The translations under genes and the position numbers were made by a program. A model generated the notes under the pieces. That model worked only from the letters and a program-made list of their open reading frames with translations. It was not told where the DNA came from and made no database searches. Below, piece after piece: positions 44,307-53,016 of a DNA stretch of 64,000 bases. Source of the DNA: Thermococcus sp. (lineage in GTDB: Archaea > Methanobacteriota_B > Thermococci > Thermococcales > Thermococcaceae); contig NZ_JALVAO010000050.1 of assembly GCF_027011145.1 (NCBI RefSeq), positions 1 through 64,000 of the forward strand. Direction: 5' to 3'. Within the stretch, counting starts at the first letter, position 1; every line of letters starts with the position of its first letter.

Positions 44307-44969
44307 TTAAGAGCTCTTGAGGAACTGGTCGAGCTGTGATGCTATCTCGTTAGCAATCATCTCGTAGGGATTTCCACTCTTCAATTTTCCGACCTTTGCT
44401 TTTAGATTCCACCAGTAGGCTACGCCAACGGTCTGGTTTGAAACGTGTTCCCTCTTTAGCCGTCTAACGCTCGAAGAGCTCAGTTCAAGAGCAAGCTTTT
44501 TGATGGTTTTCTCAGTTTCTTTGGAAACGTTTCTGCTGAGCATGAGCTCGGCGAAGGTCCTAGCGTCGCCGGGGTAGGAGTAGTAGAGAACCCCCGAGAC
44601 TCCGCACTCAGTGCTGAGGAGCCCCTCACTCCGGAAGTCCATTGGGAGGTAAACGATCACGATCCTTCCCTTAAGGTCGTAGTCGGTTATCGGCTTGTTG
44701 ACGTAGACTAACCTTAGGCCGTGGGAACGGGTCACGTTTTCAAGGGCGCTTTTAATGGCCTCCTTAAGTCTGACGTTTGGGACTATGATCGATACGTAAA
44801 CGGTTTGAGGGTCCTCCGGGGCACTTCTCCAGCCTGGACCATTTGGAGTAGAGGAGTATTGGTATTCCCCCCAGAGATCTGAGAAAACACCGGATTCGCT
44901 GGCCAATGCCACCGCAACGAGCGAAAAAACTATCACGACCAAGAGGCCGAGGAAGGATAAGCGCCCCAT
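44307..44969 (-). CDS. Secreted/anchored protein, unknown function
   Basis: 220 residues. Signal peptide or anchor (LSFLGLLVVIVFSLVAVALA), then an alpha/beta outside domain with PQTVYVSIIVPNVRLKEAI and a C-terminal helix NPYEMIANEIASQLDQFL. Start 44969 follows GGGTGAAA. In tandem with the 43729 gene. I do not recognise the family. Confidence 0.7.
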   Translation of the reverse strand: MGRLSFLGLLVVIVFSLVAVALASESGVFSDLWGEYQYSSTPNGPGWRSAPEDPQTVYVSIIVPNVRLKEAIKSALENVTRSHGLRLVYVNKPITDYDLKGRIVIVYLPMDFRSEGLLSTECGVSGVLYYSYPGDARTFAELMLSRNVSKETEKTIKKLALELSSSSVRRLKREHVSNQTVGVAYWWNLKAKVGKLKSGNPYEMIANEIASQLDQFLKSS

Positions 44970-45009
44970 GTTTTCACCCGATGGAGTTTGGAAGAGCACC
45001 TTAAAAGGA

Positions 45010-46269
45010 TTAAATCTCCGTCCCGATGTAAATCCCGTGCCTTGTCCTGACGATTCTCACCCTAATCCTGTCTCCTACTTCGGCCCTCGTCCCGACGACT
45101 TCGATGAGCCTGTTCCTCGCTTTGGCCAGCATTTCGCCCTCTATCCTGCCCGGCAGAACGACTTCAGCCTTGACAACTTCCCCGGGTCTAAATGCCAGGG
45201 GGATAAAATCGCGTCTCTCCATGCCGAAGTGGCTCGGCTTTAGGACCAGCGGTTTCATTCCCGTCCTCTCCTCCAGATTCCTTAGCCAGGCGTAGAACTC
45301 CTTGAAGGGCTTTACCTTGGCTATCGTCGGGTTCCTTCCGAACTTGTAGGGTATGTAGTTCTGGAAGCCGAGTGCCGGCCAGCGCTTTCCGGCTCCAATC
45401 TTCCGGGCGAACTCTATGAAGGCCTCAGCTTCATCGTCGTTGATTCCGAAGATTATAACTGGGGCTATTAGAACGTCTATTCCAGCGTTCACTAAGGCTT
45501 CGGCCATATCAAGGACGTGCTCAAGGTCGTAGCTCTTCATCCCCATGAGCATCTTGGCCTTGTCGGGATCTAGGGAGTGAATTGAGAGGTTCACCCTGTC
45601 GAGTCCCGCCTCGGCAAGCTCCTCAACGAGCTTATCTGTTAAGAGCGTCCCGTTGCTCTGCATCGATATTACAGAAACGTTTGGATGCTCTCGCAACGCC
45701 TGAACCAGCTCAACCCTGAAGGGATAAATCAATGGTTCCCCTTGGCCGTCGAGGTGGGCTTCCAAACCCTTTCCCTTTATCCTCGCAACGTCGTCGAACC
45801 AGTTCATAAGGTAGTCAACGTCAACTACATAGTCAAGCTTTCTCGTCCTTGAATAGGGTCCCTCATCAACGGAACAGAAGATACAGCTCAAATTACACCC
45901 GCTTACTCCCCGGATTTGAATCAGGTTTGTTCCCCTGTCTATAAGTCCGAAGGCATTGTAGCCGAGAAGCGGGACGTCGAGTCCCTCGTGGATGTAGAGG
46001 ACTTTCCTCTTTGTGTAGCGATTCCGCAAAAGCGCGCCGAGGTTGTTCTGGATGTAGAGCGCAATGAATCCCTCAACCTTTTCGTAGTCCGTGTCGATTA
46101 CCAGCGCGCCGTCCTTGGCCGAGATCTCAGGGGAAACCCTGTACTTCTTCCTTATAACCCGCTCAAGCTCTCTCTTGGGGAAGTCTGCATAAAGAGTTTC
46201 ACGCCAGATTAACCTAACCGTGTCTCCAAGGTCTTCGAACGTAACGTGGGGGAGGCGGAGCTCTATCAT
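45010..46269 (-). CDS. Radical SAM protein with C-terminal TRAM-like domain
   Basis: 419 residues. Iron-sulfur motif SGCNLSCIFCS (CxxxCxxC) in the middle third, followed by LDGQGEPLIYPF and SMQSNGTLL, the usual radical SAM barrel. An N-terminal 110-residue domain precedes it, and the last 60 residues (VVLPGRIEGEMLAKARNRL, then VGDRIRVRIVRTRHGIYIG) look like a TRAM RNA-binding barrel. This suggests a tRNA- or RNA-modifying radical enzyme; target unknown. Confidence 0.82.
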   Translation of the reverse strand: MIELRLPHVTFEDLGDTVRLIWRETLYADFPKRELERVIRKKYRVSPEISAKDGALVIDTDYEKVEGFIALYIQNNLGALLRNRYTKRKVLYIHEGLDVPLLGYNAFGLIDRGTNLIQIRGVSGCNLSCIFCSVDEGPYSRTRKLDYVVDVDYLMNWFDDVARIKGKGLEAHLDGQGEPLIYPFRVELVQALREHPNVSVISMQSNGTLLTDKLVEELAEAGLDRVNLSIHSLDPDKAKMLMGMKSYDLEHVLDMAEALVNAGIDVLIAPVIIFGINDDEAEAFIEFARKIGAGKRWPALGFQNYIPYKFGRNPTIAKVKPFKEFYAWLRNLEERTGMKPLVLKPSHFGMERRDFIPLAFRPGEVVKAEVVLPGRIEGEMLAKARNRLIEVVGTRAEVGDRIRVRIVRTRHGIYIGTEI

Positions 46270-46429
46270 GGTCGTGTGTCGTCACGTTTTGGTTTAAAAA
46301 GCCGGCGGTGGATAAAACATCCGCCCGGAAAAATTTTTAAATTCCCCCGGTGAAGGCATGCGGGCATGGAAACATTTTAATATTATTGGATTAAAAAGTC
46401 TATTGGTGAACTTAACTGGGTGATAGTCC

Positions 46430-46930
46430 ATGTGGGGAAAGATTGAACACTATTTTGATGAGTATCCTGTCAGGAAACAGATTGCCAAAACCCTCCTGAA
46501 GTATGGCCTGAAAGTCTCAGATGACATGAAGATTAAAGCAGGGGACATAGAGGTTCCCTACACGAAGATAGCCAAGGCCCTCGACGTTGACAGGCGCGTT
46601 GTAAAGGAGACAGTTGCCATGATACTCAAAATTCAAGAGTTAAAGGATATCTACACTAATCTCGAACCGACTGTCCATATGAAGTACGTTGGAAGACACG
46701 TTGGCTATGGTGTCATCGAAATTGAGCCCGAACCGAGGGCCATAGGGATTCTCGCCAAGATTGCCCAGAAGATAGCGGAGCGCGACATCAACATCGTTCA
46801 GGTCGTTGCTGAGGATCCCGAGCTCTATCCAGAGGCAACGCTGACGATAATAACGGAAAAGCCCATACCCGGCGACCTTATCAACGAGCTCTCGAAGCTC
46901 GAAGGTGTCAAAAGGATATCAATCTATTGA
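46430..46930 (+). CDS. HTH and ACT domain regulator
   Basis: 166 residues. N-terminal HTH (EVPYTKIAKALDVDRRVVKETV), C-terminal ACT domain (GVIEIEPEPRAIGILAKIAQ, INIVQVVAEDPELYPEATLTII). Probably senses an amino acid and regulates transcription. TATA-like attttaatatt at 46374. Single gene; a T-run follows. Confidence 0.85.
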   Translation: MWGKIEHYFDEYPVRKQIAKTLLKYGLKVSDDMKIKAGDIEVPYTKIAKALDVDRRVVKETVAMILKIQELKDIYTNLEPTVHMKYVGRHVGYGVIEIEPEPRAIGILAKIAQKIAERDINIVQVVAEDPELYPEATLTIITEKPIPGDLINELSKLEGVKRISIY

Positions 46931-46936
46931 CCGAAA

Positions 46937-46943
46937 TTTTTTT
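46937..46943 (+). terminator. Poly-T terminator after ACT regulator gene
   Basis: Seven consecutive T shortly after the stop codon at 46930, separating this gene from the mbx promoter region. Confidence 0.4.
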
Positions 46944-47049
46944 GAACATCATTTTCTCTTTTCCCAAAAGATTTTGTTACCTCTTCTCGAAGAACGAACG
47001 CCCATGAACGCTTTTCTGAACTATGGGACAAGTTAGAGACGTCCATTTT

Positions 47050-47066
47050 AACCAAAAGTTCTAAAC
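47050..47066 (+). promoter_or_regulatory. Perfect SurR operator match upstream of mbx
   Basis: AACcaaaaGTTctaAAC is an exact reverse-orientation match to the extended SurR motif GTTn3AACn5GTT. It lies about 22 bases upstream of the mbx TATA box. Nine fixed bases match, which is expected by chance only about 0.5 times in a 64-kb window. Confidence 0.72.
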
Positions 47067-47087
47067 CTTTCTTCTTCTCAGGTAAGG

Positions 47088-47095
47088 TTTATAAG
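47088..47095 (+). promoter_or_regulatory. TATA box of the mbx operon
   Basis: tttataag, predicting a transcript start near 47118 and a leader of about 38 bases before ATG 47156. It lies between two SurR-like sites. Confidence 0.65.
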
Positions 47096-47109
47096 TTATG
47101 GTTAGTAAC
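47093..47109 (+). promoter_or_regulatory. Second SurR-like site overlapping the mbx promoter
   Basis: AAGttatgGTTagtAAC: the core GTTn3AAC (47101-47109) is exact, and the third half has one mismatch (AAG for AAC). It begins at the end of the TATA box and reaches toward the start site, where bound protein would repress. Confidence 0.6.
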
Positions 47110-47155
47110 TCCCCAGTAGTCACTCCCAATGAGTGTCATTGCTGGAGGGTTGAAT

Positions 47156-47689
47156 ATGGAGGAAGCAAGTCGCGCCAGCAAGTTCGCGTACACTTTTATC
47201 GTGCTCTTTATTCTGTGGCTGGTTGTTACTTCCAGCCTAGACAGCCAGGAGATAATAACTGGGGCAATTATAGCGCTGATAGTATCTGCACTAACGTACG
47301 ACGTTTTCACAAAGGCAGGGCTAGCAAACCTGCACCCGAAGAAAGTCGCCTACGCAATAGCCTACATACCCTACTTCCTGTGGGCAATGATAATGGCAAA
47401 CCTCGACGTTGCATACAGAGTTCTCCACCCCTCGAGGCCAATAAGACCCGGAATCGTCAAGTGCAGGACAATCCTTGACAGCGACACTGGAAAGCTTTCA
47501 CTGGCGAATTCGATAACGCTCACCCCCGGAACGATAACCCTTGATGTTGACGGAAAAGACTACTTCATCCACTGGATATGGGTGTCCGATGAAGTTCTCA
47601 AGGCTAAAGACGATTCTGAGCACGTTGAAAGGGCCTCCGAGGCCATAACAAGACCGTTTGAAAAATTCCTGAAGGTGATATTCGGATGA
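47156..47689 (+). CDS. mbxA: Mbx subunit A, MnhE/MrpE-like antiporter subunit
   Basis: First gene of the 13-gene operon for the membrane-bound sulfane reductase (MBX/MBS), an ion-pumping relative of complex I and Mbh. 177 residues, two or three TM helices at the N-terminus (FAYTFIVLFILWLVVTSS, IITGAIIALIVSAL), then the MrpE soluble part with SLANSITLTPGTITLDVDG. Start 47156 follows GGAGGG; an ATG at 47129 lies upstream of that site. Confidence 0.93.
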   Translation: MEEASRASKFAYTFIVLFILWLVVTSSLDSQEIITGAIIALIVSALTYDVFTKAGLANLHPKKVAYAIAYIPYFLWAMIMANLDVAYRVLHPSRPIRPGIVKCRTILDSDTGKLSLANSITLTPGTITLDVDGKDYFIHWIWVSDEVLKAKDDSEHVERASEAITRPFEKFLKVIFG

Positions 47690-47940
47690 TAGGGATTAAC
47701 ATTTATCTCGCTCTGATTGCTATAGCAACGCTCCTCAGCACCTACAGGGTCTTCAGGGGGCCAACAACAGTTGACAGGCTGGTTGCTGTTGACATCATGA
47801 CGACGATAACTACCGGGCTAATGGTTCTCTTTGCACTCTACTACGGCAGAATGATTTACATCAGCGTCGCTTTGGTTTACGCGCTCCTAGCTTTCGGTGG
47901 AGTCATAGCTTTTGCCCGCTACTTGGAGGGAGGCCTATGA
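47686..47940 (+). CDS. mbxB: Mbx subunit B, MnhF/MrpF-like
   Basis: 84 residues, three TM helices. STYRVFRGPTTVDRLVAVD is the MrpF signature. Part of the sodium/proton-translocating half of the complex. ATGA overlap with mbxA and with mbxC. Confidence 0.93.
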   Translation: MIGINIYLALIAIATLLSTYRVFRGPTTVDRLVAVDIMTTITTGLMVLFALYYGRMIYISVALVYALLAFGGVIAFARYLEGGL

Positions 47941-48335
47941 GCGTTCTAGCTATTATCGGCGAAATCCTCGTTCTCATAGGAACGTTCTTCTACTTCCTGT
48001 CGGCCCTCGGCCTAATCAGGATGCCCGACGTTTACAACAGGATGCAGACCTCGACGAAGAGCGCTACTCTTGGAAGCCTGGGTGTCATAGTAGGAACAGG
48101 AATCTGGGCCGTTGGCAAGGGCTACTCCCCGGCATGGATAGTCCAGACGATAGCGGTTGCTGGGTTCCTCCTCCTCACTAATCCAATAAGTGCCCATGCC
48201 CTTATAAGGGCCGCCTACAAGCGCGGAATTCCACTGTGGCACGGTAGCGTCGTTGACAAGTACGCCGAGCACCTCGCGAGCAAGGCCCAGGCCGAAAATA
48301 GCGAAGGTGAAGCCCCTGAGGAGGTGAGTGAATGA
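47937..48335 (+). CDS. mbxC: Mbx subunit C, MnhG/MrpG-like
   Basis: 132 residues, three TM helices then a hydrophilic tail. GTFFYFLSALGLIRMPDVYNR and STKSATLG mark MrpG. Overlaps its neighbours by ATGA. Confidence 0.93.
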   Translation: MSVLAIIGEILVLIGTFFYFLSALGLIRMPDVYNRMQTSTKSATLGSLGVIVGTGIWAVGKGYSPAWIVQTIAVAGFLLLTNPISAHALIRAAYKRGIPLWHGSVVDKYAEHLASKAQAENSEGEAPEEVSE

Positions 48336-48616
48336 ACTGCATAACCTGTATTGACTACATCATAGTCGCTGTCATGATAGTCTCGGCCATACTGGCGGTT
48401 GAATGGAGGGACTTACTTGCTGCGGCAGTTGGAATGGCAGCTGTGAGTTTGTTCGCCTCGATACTGTTCCTAATCCTGCAGGCGCCGGACGTTGCTATGA
48501 CCGAAGCGGCTATAGGTGCCGCGCTGAGCGGTGCGATATTCATCTTCGCCATTAAGAGGACCAAGCGCTTTGAGACCGAAGAGGAAGAGAGGCCCGGGTG
48601 GTGGGTAAGATGGTGA
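48332..48616 (+). CDS. mbxD: Mbx subunit D, DUF4040-type membrane subunit
   Basis: 94 residues, three TM helices; LILQAPDVAMTEAAIGAAL is the conserved segment shared with the C-terminal part of MrpA and with MbhD. Overlaps mbxF by 7 bases. Confidence 0.9.
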   Translation: MNCITCIDYIIVAVMIVSAILAVEWRDLLAAAVGMAAVSLFASILFLILQAPDVAMTEAAIGAALSGAIFIFAIKRTKRFETEEEERPGWWVRW

Positions 48617-49326
48617 GCATTCTGAAGCGCGGTCTCGCGATAATTACCATTCTAATCATAGGCTACTGGCTTGCCCAAGCTCTGGCCGGGATTCCCTTTG
48701 GCCAAGATAAGATGCTTGTCGGTCAGTACTACCTCGACCACGTTAAACAGCAGACGGGTGCAATAAACGCCGTAACAGCCGTTGTTGTCAACTACCGTGG
48801 TTTCGATACGCTCGGTGAGGTTACGGTTCTCTTCATAGCATCAACCGGCGTCGGAGCACTTCTGTGGGAGAGAAAGAAGAGGAGAACTGCCAAAACCGAG
48901 GGTTCAATCGTGCTCACAACAGGAACGAGACTCCTTGTCCCCTTCGTGATACTATTTGGAGCGTACATCTTCATCCACGGACACCTGACCCCGGGTGGAG
49001 GTTTCCCGGGAGGAGCAACGATAGCGACCGCCTTCCTGTTGCTCTACATGGCATTCACAATGTACGAAATCCCGCACAAGGCCTTCGAGAAGACCGAGGG
49101 GCTTGTTGGAATGGGCTACGTCATCGTCGGTCTCATAGGCCTTGCAATAGGGGGTTACTTCCTCTTTGACTGGATATGGCAAACTTGGGGCTGGGGACAC
49201 GAGAACATCGGCAGGCTATTCAGCGGTGGTTTCATACCAATAATCTACATCATCATAGGCCTCAAGGTCGGCACCGAGCTCAGCGGAATCATTGACAACA
49301 TGCTCAAGGAGGGGGTGAGCGAATGA
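48610..49326 (+). CDS. mbxF: Mbx subunit F, MnhB/MrpB-like
   Basis: 238 residues. The N-terminal third resembles the MbhE-type segment (VNYRGFDTLGEVTVLFIAS), the remainder is MrpB-like: FVILFGAYIFIHGHLTPGGGFPGG. It therefore combines two units that are separate in Mbh. Start 48610 follows GGGTGGTG. Confidence 0.9.
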   Translation: MVSILKRGLAIITILIIGYWLAQALAGIPFGQDKMLVGQYYLDHVKQQTGAINAVTAVVVNYRGFDTLGEVTVLFIASTGVGALLWERKKRRTAKTEGSIVLTTGTRLLVPFVILFGAYIFIHGHLTPGGGFPGGATIATAFLLLYMAFTMYEIPHKAFEKTEGLVGMGYVIVGLIGLAIGGYFLFDWIWQTWGWGHENIGRLFSGGFIPIIYIIIGLKVGTELSGIIDNMLKEGVSE

Positions 49327-49679
49327 ACCTTCCTCACATAAGCGTCTTCTACTTCGGGGCCATTTCCCTTGTCCTCATAGGCCTCTACGCGATACTGGTC
49401 AAGAAGAATATCCTCAAGATGCTCATTGGTCTGAGCATAATGGAAACCGGTGTAAACCTGCTCCTCGTCAGTATAGGTTACATCTACGGAAGGAGTGCTC
49501 CAATTTTAAGCGAGGGAATAGGCCCAAACCAGGCAGTTGACCCGATTCCGCAGGCCCTTGTCCTGACTGCAATAGTCATAGGCGTTGCCACAACTGCCAT
49601 GGCTCTTAGTGCCGTTATTGTCCTCTACAGGCATTACGGAACCCTCAACATTGAGGAGATAAGGAGGTTGAGAGGATGA
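49323..49679 (+). CDS. mbxG: Mbx subunit G, MnhC/NuoK-like
   Basis: 118 residues, three TM helices, with MLIGLSIMETGVNLLLVS and DPIPQALVLTAIVIGVATTA, the MrpC/NuoK signature including the acidic residue in the second helix. ATGA overlaps on both sides. Confidence 0.95.
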   Translation: MNLPHISVFYFGAISLVLIGLYAILVKKNILKMLIGLSIMETGVNLLLVSIGYIYGRSAPILSEGIGPNQAVDPIPQALVLTAIVIGVATTAMALSAVIVLYRHYGTLNIEEIRRLRG

Positions 49680-51163
49680 ACGGGCAGTACGCTTCACTCC
49701 TCATAGCGTTACCCCTCCTTGGTGCATTCTTCGTCCCCCTCATCAAGGGACTCGGGAAGAAGGCCATAAAGACCTACGTGCTCATAATCACCGCCATCCA
49801 GACGGGAATAGCGGCGTGGGTCTTCCAGCAGGTCTACTCCACCGGAAAGCCTATTATAGTAATGGCAGGTGGCTGGAAGCCGCCCGTTGGAATAAACCTT
49901 TACATCGGCTACTTCGCGGCACTCTTCATACTCATAGTTGCCATAGCGAGCTTCCTCATGGCGGTATTCAACTTCAAGGCTGTGGACGTTGAGCCGATTG
50001 ACAAATACGCCATGCTGTTCCTGCTCCTCATGCTTGGAGCTACGGGCATGATAGCCACAGGTGATATCTTCAACCTCTTCGTCTTCATGGAGATAACTGC
50101 GATAACCGCCTACGCCCTGACGGCCTACAACAAGACCGGTGAAGCCGCCGAGGCATCCCTCAAGTACATGATTCTCGGTGGCATAGGGTCAAGCTTCTTC
50201 CTAATCGGCGTTGCCCTGATTTACGGTGCCACGGGAACTCTCAACATGGCCCAGATTGCCCAGCTTGCAGGCAACATAAACCCGACAGTTGCACAGGTCG
50301 GATTGGCCCTCATAGTGTTCGGTCTTGCCGTTGAGGCCGAGCTCTTCCCGCTCAACGCCTGGGCGCCAGATGCCTATCAGGCCGCGCCACACCCGATAAC
50401 GGCAATGTTTTCCGCCTTCGTCGTCAAGGCCGGCCTCTACGCTCTGGCGAGGGTTCTCTACCTTCTCAGCGCCGTTGGAACCTGGCACAACGTCCTGAAG
50501 CTCCTCGTGGTCATGGCCACCCTGACGGTGGTCGTTGCCGAGTTTTCCGCTTTAAGGCAGAGGAACGTCAAGAGGATGATAGCCTACTCGTCAATAAGCC
50601 AGGTTGGACTCATAGCCCTTGCCTTCGCCCTCGGAACCCAGGCTGGAGTTGACGCCGGAGTCTTCCAGATGATAAACCACGCAGTAATCAAGCTCCTCCT
50701 GTTCCTCGGCGTCGGCTACGTCGCCCTACAGCTCGGAGGGGCAGAGATTGAGAACTTCAGGGGTCTTGGCAGGAAAATGCCCTTTACAGCCCTTGGAATA
50801 ACAGTCGGCTCTATGGCGGCCGTGGGAATACCGCTGTTCAACATATTCTGGAGCAAGCTCAGGATAATCCTGGCAACAATTGAGGCCGGTTATACTTGGG
50901 CCGCTTTCCTCGTCTTGGGTGCCAGCGTCGTTGAGGCCGTCTATTACTTCAGGCTAATCCATGCCATCTGGTTCGAGGGTAGCGGTGAGAGGATTTCGGA
51001 GAGCGTTCCCATCGTTGCCATAGTCGTTGCCCTGGTGATACTCGTGATTGCAATAGGAGTCTATCCGAACTACTTCTGGAGCGTTTCCCAGAAGGCCGGA
51101 AGTGACATATTCAACGTGGCCAACTACATCAAGAACGTTCCCTTGATGGGGGTGGGAGCATGA
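49676..51163 (+). CDS. mbxH: Mbx subunit H, MnhD/NuoN-like ion channel
   Basis: 495 residues, about 14 TM helices. Typical antiporter landmarks: MEITAITAYALTAYN (conserved Glu), LKYMILGGIGSSFFL (Lys in the channel), FPLNAWAPDAYQAAPHPITAM and RMIAYSSISQVGLI. One of the two ion-pumping subunits in this complex. Confidence 0.96.
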   Translation: MNGQYASLLIALPLLGAFFVPLIKGLGKKAIKTYVLIITAIQTGIAAWVFQQVYSTGKPIIVMAGGWKPPVGINLYIGYFAALFILIVAIASFLMAVFNFKAVDVEPIDKYAMLFLLLMLGATGMIATGDIFNLFVFMEITAITAYALTAYNKTGEAAEASLKYMILGGIGSSFFLIGVALIYGATGTLNMAQIAQLAGNINPTVAQVGLALIVFGLAVEAELFPLNAWAPDAYQAAPHPITAMFSAFVVKAGLYALARVLYLLSAVGTWHNVLKLLVVMATLTVVVAEFSALRQRNVKRMIAYSSISQVGLIALAFALGTQAGVDAGVFQMINHAVIKLLLFLGVGYVALQLGGAEIENFRGLGRKMPFTALGITVGSMAAVGIPLFNIFWSKLRIILATIEAGYTWAAFLVLGASVVEAVYYFRLIHAIWFEGSGERISESVPIVAIVVALVILVIAIGVYPNYFWSVSQKAGSDIFNVANYIKNVPLMGVGA

Positions 51164-53016
51164 ATGACACCCTGATAATTATGGGAATGCTTTTTGCTCC
51201 CCTCATTGCCGGATTCCTTGCATGGGCCTTTGATTTCAAGGTAATAAGGGAGCTAATAGGTATCGTTGGATCAATATTGCCCTTAGGGATTTTGGCTTGG
51301 TATTACCCAACCGTAATTGCCCCTACCTTTAAGGGGATAACGGCTTCAATAAACGCGGGCGGGTTTAACCTTATCTTCCAGCTCAGCAGATTAAGCTGGT
51401 ACTTTGCCGTTATTGCTTCCCTCGTTGGAGTTGCGATGGCCTTTGGAATGGCCAGCACTTCCAAGAACGCCTACGAGTGGCTCTTCGCCCTAATGAGCTA
51501 TACAGGTGTCCTCGGCGTATTCCTCAGCGGTGATTTCGTGAGCTTCTTCCTGTTCTGGGAGCTCATGACATTCGCAAGCTTCATGATGGTCCTCAAGAGA
51601 AACAAACACGAGTCCCTGAAGTATTTCGTGCTCAGCGTTATAGGTGCCTACGCGATGCTTATAGCGATAGGAATAATCTACGCCAAAACAGGGGCCTTAG
51701 ATTTTGCAACAGTCAGCAATGCTCTTTCAATGGACGCCATGCTAGGAGGTATAAGCAAAGGCTTAACGGCATTGATATTCCTGCTCTTCCTTACAGCATT
51801 CGGTGTTAAGGCTGGAGCCGTTCCCCTTCACGTCTGGGCACCAGGAGCTTACAGCGAGGTTGACCAGAGCTATACGGCCTTCTTCAGTGGTGCCCTCAGC
51901 AAGGCCGGAGCCTATGGATTCCTGCTCCTCTACATCCTCATGGGGTACAAGCTATACACTGCCCTCGGTATCTGGCACAATCACATGGTGTTTGCTTACA
52001 TAATGGCATGGATTGGGGCGATAACCGTCGTCGTTGCCGGGTTCCTCGCGGTCCTTCAGGAGGACATAAGGAAGCTCTTCGCTTACTCCTCTGTCAGTCA
52101 GGTTGGTTACATCCTCCTTGGTTTCGGAATAGGTTCAACTTTAGGTTTCGCCGGAGCACTCTTCCACGTGCTGAGCCACGCAATCTTCAAGGGTCTCTTC
52201 TGGTTGGTAATCGCGGCCCTGATACTTAGAACCGGCAAGACGCGCTTTGAAGACTTCGGTGGTCTAGCGGAAAAGATGCCGATAACCTTTGCAATGTCCC
52301 TTATAGCCGTCCTCAGCCTAACAGGAATTCCCCCAATGGCGGGATTCGCCAGCAAGTGGCTCCTCTACGAAGCGGCAATACAGGCCCACATGCCACTCAT
52401 CGCTGGAGCAATATTCCTTGGCAGTGGACTGGCCTTTGCCTACGTAGTCAGATTCCTCTACGCTGTCTGGTTCGGCCAGAGGCCAAGTGACCTTGAGAAC
52501 GTTAAGGAGGCACCACTCCCGCTCATTATTGGAATGGCAATACTCGCTATTCCAAACCTCGTCTTCGGTATTGCTCCGGGACTTGTGACCAAGTACCTCA
52601 ATAGAATTCTCGGGAACTCTGTTGGAGGTGACTACTTCAAGCTAATAACCCCAACGGGAACATACAACGCGCTCCTCGTCACCGTAGTCCTTATCCTAGG
52701 CCTCGCCATAGCCGGACTTATTTTCCTCTATGGGGCTAAAGTAAGAAAGGTTCCCGTTACTGACACCTACCAGTCGGGTAACCCTGTTACAGAGGACTAC
52801 AACCTCAGCATAAGGAGGAACTTCTACAGACCCCTAGCGGAAGCCCTCGACTTCTGGCTCAAGTACAGCTGGGACAGGTTCTACGAGAGACTCGGGGGAA
52901 TAGCAGAGGACTTCGCAGACTGGCTCAGGGAGGGCTTCTACAACGGAAACGTCCAGAGTTATGCTTGGTATCTGGCCATTATACTCCTGATACTGGCACT
53001 ATGGGGGGTGTTGTGA
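51160..53016 (+). CDS. mbxH': Mbx subunit H', second MnhD/NuoL-like subunit
   Basis: 618 residues, about 14-16 TM helices and a C-terminal extension with amphipathic helix (DFWLKYSWDRFYERLGG) before a last TM helix. WELMTFASFMMVLKRN, VPLHVWAPGAYSEVDQSYTA and KLFAYSSVSQVGYILL are the antiporter signatures. The presence of this second copy sets mbx apart from mbh, which has only one such subunit. Confidence 0.95.
   Translation: MNDTLIIMGMLFAPLIAGFLAWAFDFKVIRELIGIVGSILPLGILAWYYPTVIAPTFKGITASINAGGFNLIFQLSRLSWYFAVIASLVGVAMAFGMASTSKNAYEWLFALMSYTGVLGVFLSGDFVSFFLFWELMTFASFMMVLKRNKHESLKYFVLSVIGAYAMLIAIGIIYAKTGALDFATVSNALSMDAMLGGISKGLTALIFLLFLTAFGVKAGAVPLHVWAPGAYSEVDQSYTAFFSGALSKAGAYGFLLLYILMGYKLYTALGIWHNHMVFAYIMAWIGAITVVVAGFLAVLQEDIRKLFAYSSVSQVGYILLGFGIGSTLGFAGALFHVLSHAIFKGLFWLVIAALILRTGKTRFEDFGGLAEKMPITFAMSLIAVLSLTGIPPMAGFASKWLLYEAAIQAHMPLIAGAIFLGSGLAFAYVVRFLYAVWFGQRPSDLENVKEAPLPLIIGMAILAIPNLVFGIAPGLVTKYLNRILGNSVGGDYFKLITPTGTYNALLVTVVLILGLAIAGLIFLYGAKVRKVPVTDTYQSGNPVTEDYNLSIRRNFYRPLAEALDFWLKYSWDRFYERLGGIAEDFADWLREGFYNGNVQSYAWYLAIILLILALWGVL

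Noticed and set aside
47129-47155. Earlier ATG for mbxA
   Set aside because: The GGAGGG site lies between this ATG and the one at 47156, so the later one is used.
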